From Mycobacterium kiyosense (lineage in GTDB: Bacteria > Actinomycetota > Actinomycetes > Mycobacteriales > Mycobacteriaceae): DNA of 64,000 nt. Position 1 is the first letter of the stretch. Each line of letters opens with the position of its first letter. The stretch covers positions 5,704,001-5,768,000 of the forward strand of contig AP025179.1 in NCBI GenBank assembly GCA_021654635.1, in the 5' to 3' direction. This document shows, one piece after another, positions 1 to 9,298 of the stretch. A program made the position numbers and the translations under genes. Under the pieces are notes generated by a model, which ran no database searches, was not told the DNA's origin, and saw only the letters and a program-made list of their open reading frames with translations.

Positions 1-529
1 TGATCATGTTGCGGGCCAGCTTCATTCGGGTACCCGCACCGGGCGGTCCGGCATGCACCACCAACTCCGCCCAGTGTTCGAAGGGTTCCTTCACCCGGGC
101 GAAGACCTCGTCGCTGGCGCCCACCATGGTCGCCAGTTGACCGAACCGTGCGGCCCGCCCGCCGCCGCTGACCGGCGCATCGATCACGTGAATGTTCTGC
201 GGTTCCAGCTCGTTGGCCAGCTCTTCGGCGGTGCTCTGGCTGATCGTGGAGTGAATGGCGATGATGGTGCCCGGTTTGGCATGTGCTGCAAGCTCGCTCA
301 CCACGCTGCGCACCTGTTCGTCGTTGAGCACGGTGACGCTGATGATGTCGGCGCCGGCGACGTCGGCGAGGCTGTCCGCCAAGATGGCGCCGCGTTCGGC
401 CAGCGGGGTCATGGCCTCGGGCCGGATGTCGTAAATCGTCAACCCGCCGGGCCATTCGACCATCTTCTTGGCCATCGGCGTGCCCATGTTGCCCAGGCCG
501 ACGTAGCCCAGCTTCAGCTGCGAACTCAT
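1..529 (-). CDS. NAD(P)-dependent 3-hydroxyisobutyrate dehydrogenase-like oxidoreductase (C-terminus outside window)
   Basis: The reverse strand reads MSSQLKLGYVGLGNMGTPMA, an N-terminal Rossmann GxGxMG dinucleotide-binding motif. It is followed by a segment containing DAPVSGGG, the substrate-binding signature of the beta-hydroxyacid dehydrogenase family, around residue 120. About 176 residues are present and the C-terminal helical domain lies beyond base 1. The start ATG (527-529) overlaps the stop of the upstream SDR as ATGA, so the two are translationally coupled. Gene order matches Mtb Rv0770 after Rv0769 and aldA (Rv0768). By family it oxidises a short beta-hydroxyacid in the cytosol; the substrate is unknown. 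Confidence 0.85.
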   Translation of the reverse strand, partial: MSSQLKLGYVGLGNMGTPMAKKMVEWPGGLTIYDIRPEAMTPLAERGAILADSLADVAGADIISVTVLNDEQVRSVVSELAAHAKPGTIIAIHSTISQSTAEELANELEPQNIHVIDAPVSGGGRAARFGQLATMVGASDEVFARVKEPFEHWAELVVHAGPPGAGTRMKLARNMI

Positions 530-1278
530 GACCGGATGATCTGTCCGCCGTCGACGTTGAAGATCTGCCCGGTGATCCAGGATGCCTGATCGCTGAGCAG
601 GAACAGGCACATACCCACCAGATCCTCCGGAGTCCCCATCCGGGACAACGGAAGTCCCTTCACGATGTCCTGCACGATCTCCTGGGGTGTGGTGGTGCGA
701 TTGGCCTCGGTGTCGATGGGGCCGGGCGCGATGGCGTTGATCCGGATGTTCTGGCCGCCCAGTTCCCGCGAAAGTTGTTGCGTCAGACCGTTGATGCCGA
801 CCTTGGCCAGACCGTAGAAGTTCGCGTACAGCCACGCCGCGGTGGACGACTGATTCACGATCGCCCCGCCGCCGCGCTTGGCCATCTTCTTGTAGACGGC
901 GCGGGTGCACCACAGGGCCCCGTCGAGGTTCACGCTCATGAACCTCCGGTAGTACTCGGGGTCGACGGTGAGCAGGAAGTCCAGCTTCATGCCGCCGAAG
1001 ATCGCGGCGTTGTTCACCAGGTAGTCGATGCCGCCGAACTCGGCCAGGGTGCGGTCCGCCATCGCCTTTGCCGACGCCGGGTCAGACACGTCGACCGGGA
1101 CACTGATGGCGGTGCCGCCGTCGGCGACGATCTGTTTGGCCACCGCATCGGCCGCCTCGGCGTTGATGTCGGCCACCACCACGGCCGCGCCCTCCCGCGC
1201 CAGCGCCTCGACGTACGCTTGGCCGATGCCACCACCGGAACCGGTGACGATCGCAACCTTGTTCTCGAACTGTCCCAC
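526..1278 (-). CDS. Short-chain dehydrogenase/reductase (Rv0769-like)
   Basis: A 250-residue classical SDR. The cofactor motif TGSGGGIGQ sits at about residues 12-20, NNAA at about 89-92, the catalytic Ser in NQSSTAAW near 143, and YGLAK supplies the active-site Tyr and Lys near 155-159. The C-terminus ITGQIFNVDGG is typical of the family. It starts at ATG 1278 and ends 4 bp into the next gene. It lies 32 bp downstream of aldA on the same strand, so aldA, this SDR and the hydroxyacid dehydrogenase look like one operon for stepwise alcohol/aldehyde/acid oxidation. The substrate cannot be read from the sequence. Confidence 0.9.
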   Translation of the reverse strand: MGQFENKVAIVTGSGGGIGQAYVEALAREGAAVVVADINAEAADAVAKQIVADGGTAISVPVDVSDPASAKAMADRTLAEFGGIDYLVNNAAIFGGMKLDFLLTVDPEYYRRFMSVNLDGALWCTRAVYKKMAKRGGGAIVNQSSTAAWLYANFYGLAKVGINGLTQQLSRELGGQNIRINAIAPGPIDTEANRTTTPQEIVQDIVKGLPLSRMGTPEDLVGMCLFLLSDQASWITGQIFNVDGGQIIRS

Positions 1279-1310
1279 GCGGTGCTCCCTCTGATTCGCT
1301 CTAATTCGCT

Positions 1311-2781
1311 TTAATTCGCTGCCGTCGCAATAAGTTTGATTTCCAGGTACTCCTCGAAACCGGCCAGGCCCATCTCGCGGCCGTTGCCCGACTGCTTGTA
1401 ACCGCCGAACGGCGCGTCGGCCGAGTACCAGACGCCGCCGTTGACGTTGATGGTGCCGGCCCGGATACGCGCGGCGACGCCGGCGGCCCGGTCCGGGTCG
1501 GCGCCGTACACGGTGCCGGACAAGCCGTACGGGGAGTCGTTGGCGATGCGCACCGCGTCGTCGTCACCGTCGTGGGCGATCACGGTGAGCACCGGCCCGA
1601 AGATTTCTTCCCGCGAAACCTTCGCGTCGTTGCCCAGGCCCGCGATCACGGTCGGTTCGATGAAGAAGCCGACGTCGCGGCCTTCCGGGCGGCCCCCGCC
1701 GCAGGCGAAGGTTCCTCCTTCGGCGATCGCCGAGTCCAGGTAGCCCTGCACCCGGTCGCGTTGCCGGGCCGAAATCAGCGGTCCGCAAATGGTTTTCGGG
1801 TTGGTGGGGTCGCCGGCCCGGATCCCGCCCATGGTGGCCGCCGCGATGGCGACCGCCTCGTCGTAGCGGGCCCGCGGCACCACCAGCCGGGTGGTGATCG
1901 CACACCCCTGCCCGGCGTGCATGCACACCGAGAAACCGGCCACCCCGGCGGCGGCACCCAGATCGGCGTCGTCGAGCACCACGAACGCCGACTTGCCGCC
2001 GAGTTCGAGGAAGACCTTCTTGATGGTGGCCGCACCGTCGCTCATCACGCTGCGTCCGGTGGCGGTGGAGCCGGTGAACGAAACCATGTCCACCCGAGGG
2101 TCTTTGGCCAGCATCGCACCCACACCGTGGTCGCTGGAGGTGACGATGTTGACCACGCCGGGCGGAAAATCGGTGTGCTCGGCGATCAGTTCGCCGAGCA
2201 CCGCCGCGCACCACGGGGGTGTCGGGCGCCGGCTTGAGGACGACGGTGTTGCCCGCGGCCAGGGCGGGTCCGAGCTTGGCCAGGTTGATCTGGTGCGGGA
2301 AGTTCCACGGGGTGATAGCGCCGACGACACCGACCGCCTCCCGGGCGATGGTGCGTTTGGTGGGGATGCCCATCGGCGCCGCCAGGCCCAGATCCTGTTG
2401 CCATTCATAGGATTCGGCGGTGTCCGCCGCGAAGGCGAGGTCGTTGACCGGCCCTTCCAGCTGTGCCATCGAGGTGAGCATCCGGGGCGCGCCGACCTCG
2501 GAGATGGTGATATCGCGCAGTTCTTCGATGTGCTGTTGCATCGCCTCGCGCAGCTGCCGCACGCAGCGCACCCGCAGTTCGGTGTTGCGCGACCAATCGG
2601 TGTCGTCGAAGGCCCGGCGGGCAGCTTCGATGGCGCGGTCCATGTCGGCCGCGTCGGCGTCGGCCGCCACGCCCAGCACCTCTTCGGTGGCCGGGTTGAG
2701 AGTCGGGAATGTTCCCGCCCCGCCTTGCGTCAACTTGCCGTCGATGAACAAAGCACTTGCGCCGTCGGCCAACAGGGCCAT
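1311..2781 (-). CDS. aldA: NAD-dependent aldehyde dehydrogenase AldA (Rv0768-like), one apparent frameshift
   Basis: The protein begins MALLADGASALFIDGKL and reads in one frame through the NAD-binding segment TPWNFPHQINLAKLGPALAA. It then continues in a second frame containing FTGSTATG, the catalytic-Glu motif ELGGKSA and the catalytic-Cys motif HAGQGC, ending LIATAAN. The frames switch at a run of five G (2215-2219). Removing one G restores DTPWCAAVLGELIAEH, so the whole gene would encode about 490 residues, the usual ALDH length. It diverges from the TetR gene, and a candidate operator lies 32 bp before its ATG. Function by family: oxidation of an aldehyde to the acid. The frameshift is probably a sequencing error. 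Confidence 0.85.
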
Positions 2782-2812
2782 CTACCACTCCCACCAGAGT
2801 TCAGACTGAAAT

Positions 2813-2824
2813 GGACAACTGTCC
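2813..2824. promoter_or_regulatory. Candidate TetR operator, aldA-proximal copy
   Basis: GGACAACTGTCC is an inverted repeat of GGACA with a 2-bp centre, 32 bp before the aldA start. The same arms recur at 2971-2982 beside the TetR start. Two copies in one divergent intergenic region is the usual layout for autoregulation by a TetR repressor. Binding itself is inferred. Confidence 0.6.
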
Positions 2825-2970
2825 GATATTCTCGTTTCGAACCATAGCCCTCAGGTCCGCAGCAGGGCAAGGCCCGATCCCGTCGGGCTTTCGTCGACAT
2901 CCCGATAATCTATCTTGACGTGCATATTCGCCTGGAGACCTTGCTTCCCGCCGTGCTGATCCTCTAGTTT

Positions 2971-2982
2971 GGACATGTGTCC
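2971..2982. promoter_or_regulatory. Candidate TetR operator overlapping the TetR start codon
   Basis: GGACATGTGTCC (extended TGGACATGTGTCCA, a 14-bp inverted repeat) covers the GTG start at 2977 of the TetR gene. Its arms match the copy at 2813-2824. If the transcript is leaderless, repressor binding here would block initiation directly. If the true start is the ATG at 3052, this is an ordinary upstream operator. Confidence 0.6.
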
Positions 2983-3639
2983 AGCGATGCTCTGGCGACC
3001 ACGCCGGTGACAGCACCGGCGGCGGCCCAGCCCCAGCCCCCGGCGGGGAGAATGCCGCGCAACCGCCGGCAGGAAGAGACCTTTCGCAAAGTGCTGGCCG
3101 CCGCTATGGAGACGATGCGGGAGAACTCGTTTGCCGACCTGACGGTGCGCATGGTGGCGGCGCGGGCCAAGGTCGCCCCGGCGACCGCCTACACCTACTT
3201 CTCGTCGAAAAACCATCTGATCGCCGAGGTGTATCTCGACCTGGTCCGGCAGGTCCCCTACTTCACCGACGTCAACGACCCCATGCGCACCCGGGTGCAG
3301 CAGGCGCTGCGTCATCTGGCGCTGGTGGTCGCCGATGAACCCGAAGTCGGCGCTGCGTGCACGGCAGCCCTGCTCGGCGGCGGCCCCGACCCCGCGGTGC
3401 GCGCGGTTCGGGACCGCATCGGCGCCGAGATCCATCGGCGCATCGCCTCGGCGATCGGGCCCGGCGCCGAACCGGGCACCGTGGCTGCGTTGCAGATGGC
3501 GTTCTTCGGCGCCCTGGTGCAGGCCGGCAGCGGGGAAATCACCTATCACGAGATCGCCGACCGGTTGGCCGGAGTGGTGAGCCTCATCCTTGCCGGGGCC
3601 GGCTCCGGTAACAGTGCCGAAAAGGGCGGTGACGCATGA
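2977..3639 (+). CDS. TetR-family transcriptional regulator (Rv0767c-like)
   Basis: A 220-residue protein with a TetR DNA-binding domain after a Pro/Ala-rich N-terminus. The first helix begins at RRQEETFRKVLAAAMETM (about residue 29), followed by the helix-turn-helix and the typical ATAYTYFSSKNHLIAEVY. The rest is a helical ligand-binding domain. The GTG at 2977 lies inside an inverted repeat. ATG 3052 (MPRNRRQ) is an alternative start that keeps the whole domain. Its stop overlaps the CYP123 ATG (ATGA at 3636-3639), so it is the first gene of the P450 operon and probably controls both that operon and divergent aldA. The ligand is unknown. Confidence 0.9.
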   Translation: MSSDALATTPVTAPAAAQPQPPAGRMPRNRRQEETFRKVLAAAMETMRENSFADLTVRMVAARAKVAPATAYTYFSSKNHLIAEVYLDLVRQVPYFTDVNDPMRTRVQQALRHLALVVADEPEVGAACTAALLGGGPDPAVRAVRDRIGAEIHRRIASAIGPGAEPGTVAALQMAFFGALVQAGSGEITYHEIADRLAGVVSLILAGAGSGNSAEKGGDA

Positions 3640-4853
3640 CCATTCACGTGGGTGGCCCCGAATTGGTGCTGGATCCCTACGATTACGACTTCCACGAGGA
3701 TCCGTACCCCTACTACCGGCGACTGCGCGACGAAGCCCCGCTGTATCACAACGCCGAACTGGGCTTCTGGGCCGTGTCCCGGCACAGCGACGTGCATCAG
3801 GGATTCCGCAACAGCACCACCCTGTCCAACCGCGACGGCGTCTCCCTGGACCCGGTGTCCCGCGGGCCGCACGCGTCCAAGACGATGTCGTTCCTGGCCA
3901 TGGACGACCCAGCGCACCTGCGACTGCGCACCCTGGTGTCCAAGGGCTTCACCCCGCGCCGAATCCGCGAATTGGAGCCCCGGGTAACCGAACTCGCCGT
4001 GCAGCACCTCGACGTCATGCTGGAGAAGTCCGGATCGGAAACGGTCGATTATGTCGCCGAGTTCGCCGGCAAGCTGCCGATGGACGTGATCTCGGAGCTG
4101 ATGGGCGTGCCGGTGGCGGACCGCGACAACATCCGGGCCATGGCCGACGGAGTGATGCACCGCGAAGATGGCGTCACCGACGTGCCCGCCTCGGCGATCG
4201 AGGCGTCGATCAATCTGATCGTCTACTACCAGGGGATGATCGCCGAGCGCCGTAAGAAACTGACCGACGACCTGACGTCGGCGCTGCTGGAAGCCGAGAT
4301 AGACGGCGACCGGCTCACCGACGAAGAAGTGCTCGGGTTCATGTTCCTGATGGTGATCGCCGGCAACGAGACCACCACCAAACTCCTTGCCAATGCCGCG
4401 TTCTGGGGCCACAAGTATCCCGATCAGCTGACGCCGGTGTATGACGACCTGTCCCGGGTGCCGCTGTGGGTCGAGGAGACCCTGCGCTACGACACGTCCA
4501 GCCAGATCCTGGCCCGCGTCGTCTCCGGGCCGCTGGAACTGTACGGCACCACCATTCCCCAGGGCGAGGTGATGTTGCTGTTGCCCGGCTCGGCGCACCG
4601 CGACGAACGTGTCTTCGACAATCCCGACGACTACGTGATCGGTCGCGAGATCGGGTCCAAATTATTGAGTTTCGGCAGTGGCGCGCACTTCTGCCTGGGC
4701 GCGCACCTGGCCCGGATGGAAGCCCGGGTCGCGCTCACCGAACTGTTCAAACGAATCCGTGGATACGAAGTCGACGAGGCCAACGCCGTCCGCGTCCACT
4801 CCAGCAATGTCCGCGGCTTCGCCCACCTACCCATGACCGTGGAGGTTTCCTAG
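3636..4853 (+). CDS. cyp123: Cytochrome P450 CYP123
   Basis: A 405-residue soluble P450. The I-helix oxygen-activation motif AGNETTT is near residue 247, EETLRYD is the K-helix ExxR, and the heme loop FGSGAHFCLGAHLARME carries the thiolate Cys near residue 352. It is the second gene of the operon, overlapping the TetR gene by 4 bp and abutting the next SDR (TAG then ATG, no gap). The order TetR-CYP123-SDR-CYP51-ferredoxin matches Mtb Rv0767c-Rv0763c, which supports the name. Its substrate is not established; electrons probably come from the ferredoxin encoded downstream. Confidence 0.92.
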   Translation: MTIHVGGPELVLDPYDYDFHEDPYPYYRRLRDEAPLYHNAELGFWAVSRHSDVHQGFRNSTTLSNRDGVSLDPVSRGPHASKTMSFLAMDDPAHLRLRTLVSKGFTPRRIRELEPRVTELAVQHLDVMLEKSGSETVDYVAEFAGKLPMDVISELMGVPVADRDNIRAMADGVMHREDGVTDVPASAIEASINLIVYYQGMIAERRKKLTDDLTSALLEAEIDGDRLTDEEVLGFMFLMVIAGNETTTKLLANAAFWGHKYPDQLTPVYDDLSRVPLWVEETLRYDTSSQILARVVSGPLELYGTTIPQGEVMLLLPGSAHRDERVFDNPDDYVIGREIGSKLLSFGSGAHFCLGAHLARMEARVALTELFKRIRGYEVDEANAVRVHSSNVRGFAHLPMTVEVS

Positions 4854-5678
4854 ATGCCCCGCTTCGATCCGCACCCCGCCCGCCGGCCCGCCATCGTGGC
4901 GGGCGCGTCTTCGGGCATCGGTGCGGCCACTGCGGTCGAGCTTGCCGCACATGGCTTTCCGGTGGCGCTCGGGGCACGCCGGGTGGAGAAATGTCAGGAG
5001 ATCGCCGACAAGATCCGCGCCGACGGTGGCGAGGCCGTCGCGCTGCCCCTCGACGTCACCGACCCGGAGTCGGTGAAGAACTTCGTCCACCAAGCCACCG
5101 AACAGCTTGGCGACATCGAGGTGCTGGTCACCGGCGCCGGCGACACCTACTTCGGCAAGCTGCACGAAATCGACACCGAGGCTTTCGAATCGCAGCTGCA
5201 GATCCACCTGATCGGGGCGAACCGGTTGGCCACGGCCGTGCTCCCGGGCATGATCGAACGCCAGCGCGGCGACCTGATCTTTGTCGGATCGGATGTGGCG
5301 CTGCGCCAGCGCCCGCACATGGGCGCCTACGGCGCGGCCAAGGCCGCACTGGTCGCGATGGTCACCAACCTGCAGATGGAACTCGAGGGCACCGGCGTGC
5401 GGGCCTCGATCGTGCACCCCGGTCCGACCAAGACGGGAATGGGCTGGAGCCTGCCCGCCGAACTGATCGGCCCCGCCCTGGAGGACTGGGCCAAATGGGG
5501 CCAGGCCCGGCACGACTATTTCCTGCGCGCGGCCGACCTGGCCCGCGCGATCACCTTCGTCGCGGAGACCCCGCGGGGTGGCTTCGTGGTCAACATGGAG
5601 CTGCAACCCGAAGCGCCGTTGGCCGCGACGAAGGAACGCCAGCAGCTCAAAGTCGACGAGAAAGCGTTGAACAAATGA
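4854..5678 (+). CDS. Short-chain dehydrogenase (Rv0765c-like)
   Basis: A 274-residue SDR. The glycine-rich motif AGASSGIGAAT is at about residues 17-27, the usual NNAG is replaced by VTGAGDT near residue 90, and the catalytic segment contains YGAAK (Tyr and Lys near 161-165). It starts at ATG 4854, immediately after the CYP123 stop, and its stop overlaps the CYP51 ATG. Position between two P450 genes suggests it handles an alcohol or ketone made by one of them, possibly on a sterol-like ring; that is inference from context. Confidence 0.88.
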   Translation: MPRFDPHPARRPAIVAGASSGIGAATAVELAAHGFPVALGARRVEKCQEIADKIRADGGEAVALPLDVTDPESVKNFVHQATEQLGDIEVLVTGAGDTYFGKLHEIDTEAFESQLQIHLIGANRLATAVLPGMIERQRGDLIFVGSDVALRQRPHMGAYGAAKAALVAMVTNLQMELEGTGVRASIVHPGPTKTGMGWSLPAELIGPALEDWAKWGQARHDYFLRAADLARAITFVAETPRGGFVVNMELQPEAPLAATKERQQLKVDEKALNK

Positions 5679-7030
5679 CCGCGACAGTTAGTGTGCCCCG
5701 GGTTTCCGGCGGCGAGGAAGAACACGGCCATCTCGAGGAATTCCGCACCGACCCGATCGGGCTGATGCAGCGGGTCCGCGACGAGTGCGGCGACGTCGGC
5801 TGGTTCCAGCTGGCCGACAAGCACGTCATCCTGCTGTCCGGCGCCCAGGCCAACGAGTTCTTCTTCCGTTCCAGCGACGAGGAGCTCGACCAGGCGGCCG
5901 CCTATCCGTTCATGGCGCCGATCTTCGGCAAGGGCGTGGTGTTCGACGCCAGCCCCGAGCGGCGCAAGGAGATGCTGCACAACTCCGCGCTGCGTGGCGA
6001 ACACATGAAAGGGCACGCCGCCACCATCGAGGACCAGGTGCGCGGAATGATCGCCGACTGGGGCGACGAAGGCGAAATCGACCTGCTCGACTTCTTCGCC
6101 GAGCTGACCATCTACACCTCGACCGCCTGCCTGATCGGGGTCAAGTTCCGCAACCAGTTGGACAGCCGATTCGCCCACTTCTACCACCAGCTGGAGCGCG
6201 GCACCGACCCGCTGTGCTACGTCGACCCGTACCTGCCGATCGAGAGCTTCAGGATCCGCGACGAGGCGCGTGTCGGCCTGGTGGCCCTGGTCCAGGAAAT
6301 CATGAACCAGCGAATCGCCAACCCGCCCAAGGATAAATCCGACCGCGACATGCTCGATGTGCTGGTGTCGATCAAGGACGAGGAGGGCAACCTGCGGTTC
6401 TCCGCCGACGAAATCACCGGGATGTTCATCTCGCTGATGTTCGCCGGGCACCACACCAGCTCCGGTACCTCGGCGTGGACGCTGATCGAGCTGATCCGCC
6501 ATCCCGACATCTACGCAGAGGTACTCGCCGAGCTCGAGGAGCTCTACGCCGACGGTCAGGAAGTGAGTTTCCATGCGCTGCGCCAGATTCCGAAGTTGGA
6601 CAACGTGGTCAAGGAGACGCTGCGCCTGCACCCGCCGCTGATCATCCTGATGCGGGTCGCCCATGGCGAGTACGAGGTCGAGGGCTACCCGATCCACGAC
6701 GGCGACTATGTCGCCGCGTCGCCGGCGATCTCCAACCGGATTCCGGAGGACTTCCCCGACCCCGACGAGTTCAAGCCGGACCGCTACAACAAACCGGAAC
6801 AGGCCGACATCGTCAACCGGTGGACGTGGATTCCGTTCGGCGCCGGACGGCACCGCTGCGTCGGGGCGGCCTTCGCACAGATGCAGATCAAGGCGATCTT
6901 CTCAGTGCTGTTGCGCGAGTACGAGTTCGAGATGGCGCAACCGGCCGACAGCTACCACAACGACCACTCGAAGATGGTCGTGCAGCTGGCCCGGCCGGCC
7001 AAGGCCCGCTACCGCAAACGCGGCGCGTAG
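5675..7030 (+). CDS. cyp51: Sterol 14-alpha-demethylase CYP51
   Basis: A 451-residue protein starting MTATVSVPRVSGGEEEHGHL at ATG 5675, the same length as Mtb CYP51 (Rv0764c). It carries the CYP51 signature region around residue 72 (YPFMAPIFGKGVVFD), the I-helix FAGHHTSSGT near 255, the ExxR in KETLRLHPP, and the heme loop FGAGRHRCVGAAFA with the ligand Cys near residue 394. CYP51 removes the 14-alpha-methyl group of lanosterol-type sterols in three oxidations. The start overlaps the previous stop by 4 bp, and the electron-donor ferredoxin gene follows 12 bp later. The physiological substrate in mycobacteria is unsettled. Confidence 0.97.
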   Translation: MTATVSVPRVSGGEEEHGHLEEFRTDPIGLMQRVRDECGDVGWFQLADKHVILLSGAQANEFFFRSSDEELDQAAAYPFMAPIFGKGVVFDASPERRKEMLHNSALRGEHMKGHAATIEDQVRGMIADWGDEGEIDLLDFFAELTIYTSTACLIGVKFRNQLDSRFAHFYHQLERGTDPLCYVDPYLPIESFRIRDEARVGLVALVQEIMNQRIANPPKDKSDRDMLDVLVSIKDEEGNLRFSADEITGMFISLMFAGHHTSSGTSAWTLIELIRHPDIYAEVLAELEELYADGQEVSFHALRQIPKLDNVVKETLRLHPPLIILMRVAHGEYEVEGYPIHDGDYVAASPAISNRIPEDFPDPDEFKPDRYNKPEQADIVNRWTWIPFGAGRHRCVGAAFAQMQIKAIFSVLLREYEFEMAQPADSYHNDHSKMVVQLARPAKARYRKRGA

Positions 7031-7249
<219 letters not shown>

Positions 7250-7250
7250 C

Positions 7251-7844
7251 ATGGCTTCACATCCTCGTGAGCAACTCGAGGCCTGGGTCGAGCGGTGGCT
7301 GGAAGCCAACCGCCTCGCCGAGCGGGAGGGCGATTGGAAGCCACTGGCCGACTTCTACGCCGACGACGCGACCTACGGCTGGAACATCGGGCCCAAAGAG
7401 GACGTGATGTGCGTGGGCATCGACGAGATCCGCGACATCGCGCTGGGCCTGGAGATGGAAGGCCTGGAAAACTGGCAGTACCCGTACCAGAAGGTTCTGA
7501 TCGACGACAAGCAAGGCGAGATCGTCGGCTTCTGGAAGCAGATCGCCACCGACGCCGACGGCACCACCTCGGAGATCTACGGTATCGGCGGCAGCTGGTT
7601 CCGGCTCAACGCCGACGCGAAGATCGAGTGGCAGCGCGACTTCTTCGACTTCGGGCACGTGCAAGCGCTCTACCTGGATTTAATGAAAGCCGGCAAGTTG
7701 TCTCCGGGCATGCAGAAGCGGATCGAGCGCAGCCTGGCCGGGGAGAAGCTGCCGGGCTACTACCCGCTGGGTAAGGCACCCCCGCCCCGATCTGGTGAGG
7801 GCCCTGCCTTGCCCGCCGGCGCGGGCAAGAGCTGTTACAGTTAA
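7251..7844 (+). CDS. SnoaL/NTF2-like protein (position of Rv0762c)
   Basis: A 197-residue protein beginning MASHPREQLEAWVERWLEAN. The segment GDWKPLADFYADDATYGWN near residues 25-43 is typical of the SnoaL/ketosteroid-isomerase-like cone fold, as is the later IYGIGGSWFRLNADAKIEWQ. The ATG lies 1 bp after the ferredoxin stop, so it is probably the last gene of the cyp51 operon. There is no signal peptide. The last 25 or so residues (PPPRSGEGPALPAGAGKS) are low-complexity and may be a poorly conserved tail. Role unknown; binding or isomerising a sterol-like compound is a guess from context. Confidence 0.8.
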   Translation: MASHPREQLEAWVERWLEANRLAEREGDWKPLADFYADDATYGWNIGPKEDVMCVGIDEIRDIALGLEMEGLENWQYPYQKVLIDDKQGEIVGFWKQIATDADGTTSEIYGIGGSWFRLNADAKIEWQRDFFDFGHVQALYLDLMKAGKLSPGMQKRIERSLAGEKLPGYYPLGKAPPPRSGEGPALPAGAGKSCYS

Positions 7845-7881
7845 CGACCGTTCCCGTCAGAGAAATTGCATGACGCGACGA

Positions 7882-7897
7882 GTTCCCTGCTGGGAAC
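7882..7897. promoter_or_regulatory. Inverted repeat upstream of the FAD oxidoreductase
   Basis: GTTCCCTGCTGGGAAC has perfect 6-bp arms around TGCT and lies 73 bp before the GTG at 7970. It could be an operator or a weak hairpin. With the palindrome at 7918-7927 it is the only visible structure in the 125-bp gap after the cyp51 operon. Confidence 0.4.
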
Positions 7898-7917
7898 AAT
7901 GTCGTCCGGCCCGCACG

Positions 7918-7927
7918 AACGATCGTT
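7918..7927. promoter_or_regulatory. Palindrome AACGATCGTT, possible operator
   Basis: A perfect 10-bp palindrome inside ACGAACGATCGTTACG, 42 bp before the start of the FAD oxidoreductase. The spacing fits an operator near a promoter. Short palindromes also occur by chance, so this is tentative. Confidence 0.35.
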
Positions 7928-7969
7928 ACGGACGGCCGAGGCGTCGCGTCCGTTCGGAAGGAGCGGCGG

Positions 7970-9298
7970 GTGGATCGATCCGCGGTGGTCGTCGGCGCAG
8001 GATTGTCCGGACTTGCAGCGGCCCATCGTCTGCGGCAGGCGGGCCTGCAGGTCGTCGTCCTCGAGCGGGCCTCACGCCCCGGCGGGCTTGCCCGCACCGA
8101 GATGCACGACGGCTACCTGATCGACACGGGTCCGGATCTGATCAACTCGAGCTTCACCCGCTATCTCGACCTGGCCCGCGAGGTAGGGCTGGGCGACCGG
8201 ATCGTCCCCAGCAGCCAAGTGGTCGACGTGCTGCGCGACGGGCACGCGGTGACGGTCGACCGCAGCCGGCGACTGGCATTGGCCACCAACCCGGTGCTGT
8301 CGGTGCGCGGCAAACTCGCCCTGGCGTCCGGATATCTGCGGCTGCTGCCGCGGCTGCGGCGGCTTGACCCCTATGCGCTGACCGATCACGCCGCGTCGGA
8401 TCATGGGACCGCCCACGATCTGTGCGGCGACTACTTCAACGACGAAGTGACCGAGCAACTGGTGGATCCGATCCTGCGGGGATTCGCGGGCACCGGCACC
8501 AAGAACGCCAGCGCCCTGTCGGTGCTCGCCGCCTTCTCGATCGGGACCAAGCCGATGCTGGCGCTGCAGGGTGGCATGGCAACTCTGCCCGAGGCCCTGG
8601 CCGCGCGCCTCGACGTCCACTACCAAGCCGAAGTCACCTCGGTCGAGGAAACCCGCGACGGCGTCGCCGTCGGTTTCCGGGCGAACGGCAGTGTCACCAA
8701 CGTCGAAGCCGGCACCTGCGTACTCGCGGTGCCCTACCACCAGGCGATTTCGCTGTGGCCCGCGCTGGACGACGCCGGAGGCGATTTCGGCCGCAGCCTC
8801 AAAGACGTTCCGCTGCTGAGCATTTCACTCGGATATGCCGCACCGTCGCCCACGCGCTCGTACGCGGTGCTGGTGCCGACCAAGGAATCCCCGGAGGTGT
8901 TGTTGGTGATGATGCAGCAGAACAAGTCGCCGGACCGCACGCCCCCCGGCAAGACACTGGTCACGCTGTACACCGAGGCCTCCGTCACCGCGAAGATGCT
9001 GCAGCGCAGCGATTCCAGGCTGGTGGACTGGGCGTCGGGATTCGTCGAGAAGTATTACCCGAGCCTTCGGGGGCACCTCGAGATGTCCACCGTGGCCCGC
9101 TGGCCGCACACCGGCTATTGGCCCTCGCCGGGCTACTGGAAGGGGATCGCCGATATGCGTGCCCGTCTGCCGAAGGGCAACATCCACACCACGAGTACCC
9201 TGTTCGGCTCCGGCGGCATGGAGCGCGCCGTGCTCGGCGGGCAACGCGCGGCGGACAGGGTGCTGCGCAGCGCCAAGCTCGAGATCGGGGCCGCATGA
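7970..9298 (+). CDS. FAD-dependent amine-oxidase/protoporphyrinogen-oxidase-like protein
   Basis: A 442-residue flavoprotein. The N-terminal dinucleotide fold AVVVGAGLSGLAAAHRLRQA is followed by the acidic strand end VVVLERASRPGG, which is the GxGxxG...E pattern of the monoamine-oxidase/phytoene-desaturase superfamily. The C-terminal FAD-binding segment GSGGMERAVLGGQRAA completes the fold. It starts at GTG 7970 with a good ribosome site (GGAAGGAG) 6-7 bp upstream. Its stop overlaps the next gene as ATGA. The substrate is unknown. I recall no counterpart at this place in Mtb, so it and the next gene look like an insertion between Rv0762c and adhB. Confidence 0.85.
   Translation: MDRSAVVVGAGLSGLAAAHRLRQAGLQVVVLERASRPGGLARTEMHDGYLIDTGPDLINSSFTRYLDLAREVGLGDRIVPSSQVVDVLRDGHAVTVDRSRRLALATNPVLSVRGKLALASGYLRLLPRLRRLDPYALTDHAASDHGTAHDLCGDYFNDEVTEQLVDPILRGFAGTGTKNASALSVLAAFSIGTKPMLALQGGMATLPEALAARLDVHYQAEVTSVEETRDGVAVGFRANGSVTNVEAGTCVLAVPYHQAISLWPALDDAGGDFGRSLKDVPLLSISLGYAAPSPTRSYAVLVPTKESPEVLLVMMQQNKSPDRTPPGKTLVTLYTEASVTAKMLQRSDSRLVDWASGFVEKYYPSLRGHLEMSTVARWPHTGYWPSPGYWKGIADMRARLPKGNIHTTSTLFGSGGMERAVLGGQRAADRVLRSAKLEIGAA

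Noticed and set aside
4466..5674. Long plus-strand open frame in front of cyp51 that would make an 854-residue fusion
   Set aside because: The part before 5675 is Arg/Pro-rich noise across CYP123 and the SDR, which have full motifs in their own frames. The CYP51 start at 5675 gives the expected 451 residues.
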